14,816 nt of DNA from Deltaproteobacteria bacterium (GTDB lineage: Bacteria > Desulfobacterota_B > Binatia > UBA9968): the NCBI GenBank assembly GCA_005879255.1, contig VBKY01000037.1:43701-58516 (forward strand), in the 5' to 3' direction. The notes under the pieces were generated by a model. That model made no database searches and was not told where the DNA came from. It saw nothing but the letters and a program-made list of their open reading frames with translations. Position numbers and translations under genes: made by a program. Shown one piece after another: positions 14,684 through 14,816 of this stretch (its first letter is position 1; each line of letters starts with the position of its first letter).

Positions 14684-14816
14684 ATGAAAACACGGGCCAT
14701 CATTTGTGGAGTTCTCATTCCACTCATCGGCTTAGTGCTAGTAGATACATCTCGCGCTGCGACGCTAGAAAAGATCAGATTCCCATATTCGCCTATCGCC
14801 TGGCAGAGCGTGCCAT
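14684..14816 (+). CDS. Periplasmic substrate-binding protein, NMT1/SsuA-like (5' end only)
   Basis: The first 44 codons give a signal peptide (MKTRAIICGVLIPLIGLVLV, cut near DTSRAA) followed by LEKIRFPYSPIAWQSVP. This opening resembles the first strand of NitT/TauT (NMT1/SsuA-like) ABC transporter binding proteins, where YSPI(G/A)WQS-type sequences precede the conserved WVAKE segment. The gene starts 13 bases after the SnoaL-like gene with little ribosome site visible (translation may be coupled) and runs off the window. The family call rests on a short stretch, and the ligand cannot be told. Confidence 0.68.
   Translation, partial: MKTRAIICGVLIPLIGLVLVDTSRAATLEKIRFPYSPIAWQSVP

Overview
The window reads as a chromosomal fragment of an uncultured Gram-negative bacterium. 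It has a complete outer-membrane Tol-Pal set, lipoprotein and Sec signals, a pgk-tpiA-secG-tRNA-Leu block and a solute-binding protein with a YSPIAW-type start. This mix fits deltaproteobacterial or Binatota-like lineages, but the sequence alone does not fix the phylum. GC content is moderate and the genes are tightly packed in co-directional blocks.

Layout. (1) 1-4083, minus strand: tolQ-tolR-tolA-tolB-pal, the proton-motive-force-driven envelope-constriction system, with pal cut by the window edge. (2) 4084-4185: a short AT-rich divergent promoter region with a perfect 7-3-7 palindrome. (3) 4186-6601, plus strand: pgk, tpiA, secG and tRNA-Leu(GAG), with the first two overlapping by 4 bases. 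(4) 6602-7187: gene-free DNA holding a MITE-like nested inverted repeat and, at its right end, a near-consensus sigma-54 promoter. (5) 7188-9037: a 67-residue excisionase-type HTH protein, then a GGDEF-EAL protein broken by a one-base frameshift. (6) 9038-9542: no convincing gene; one strong minus-strand terminator. (7) 9543-11027, minus: a UbiD-family decarboxylase with all catalytic residues. (8) 11244-11648, plus: a bactofilin, converging 5 bases away from (9) 11654-13420, minus, an adenine-deaminase-family amidohydrolase with altered signature motifs. (10) 13583 to the end, plus: an unrecognised secreted Cys-containing protein, a SnoaL/NTF2-like gene with a one-base frameshift, and the start of a periplasmic substrate-binding protein.

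How the genes work together. The Tol-Pal block is a complete functional unit, and pgk/tpiA are lower glycolysis/gluconeogenesis. secG followed by tRNA-Leu is an old conserved adjacency. The HTH and GGDEF-EAL genes are a possible regulatory pair. UbiD, the amidohydrolase and the binding protein suggest catabolic capacity for unidentified substrates.

I did not find a defence system, CRISPR array, prophage or other clearly new multi-gene system. The most interesting signals are regulatory or structural: the sigma-54 promoter, the MITE-like element, a bactofilin terminator hidden inside the convergent gene, and the motif-altered Ade homologue. Two one-base frameshifts, each consistent with a missing base beside G or C, may be sequencing errors.
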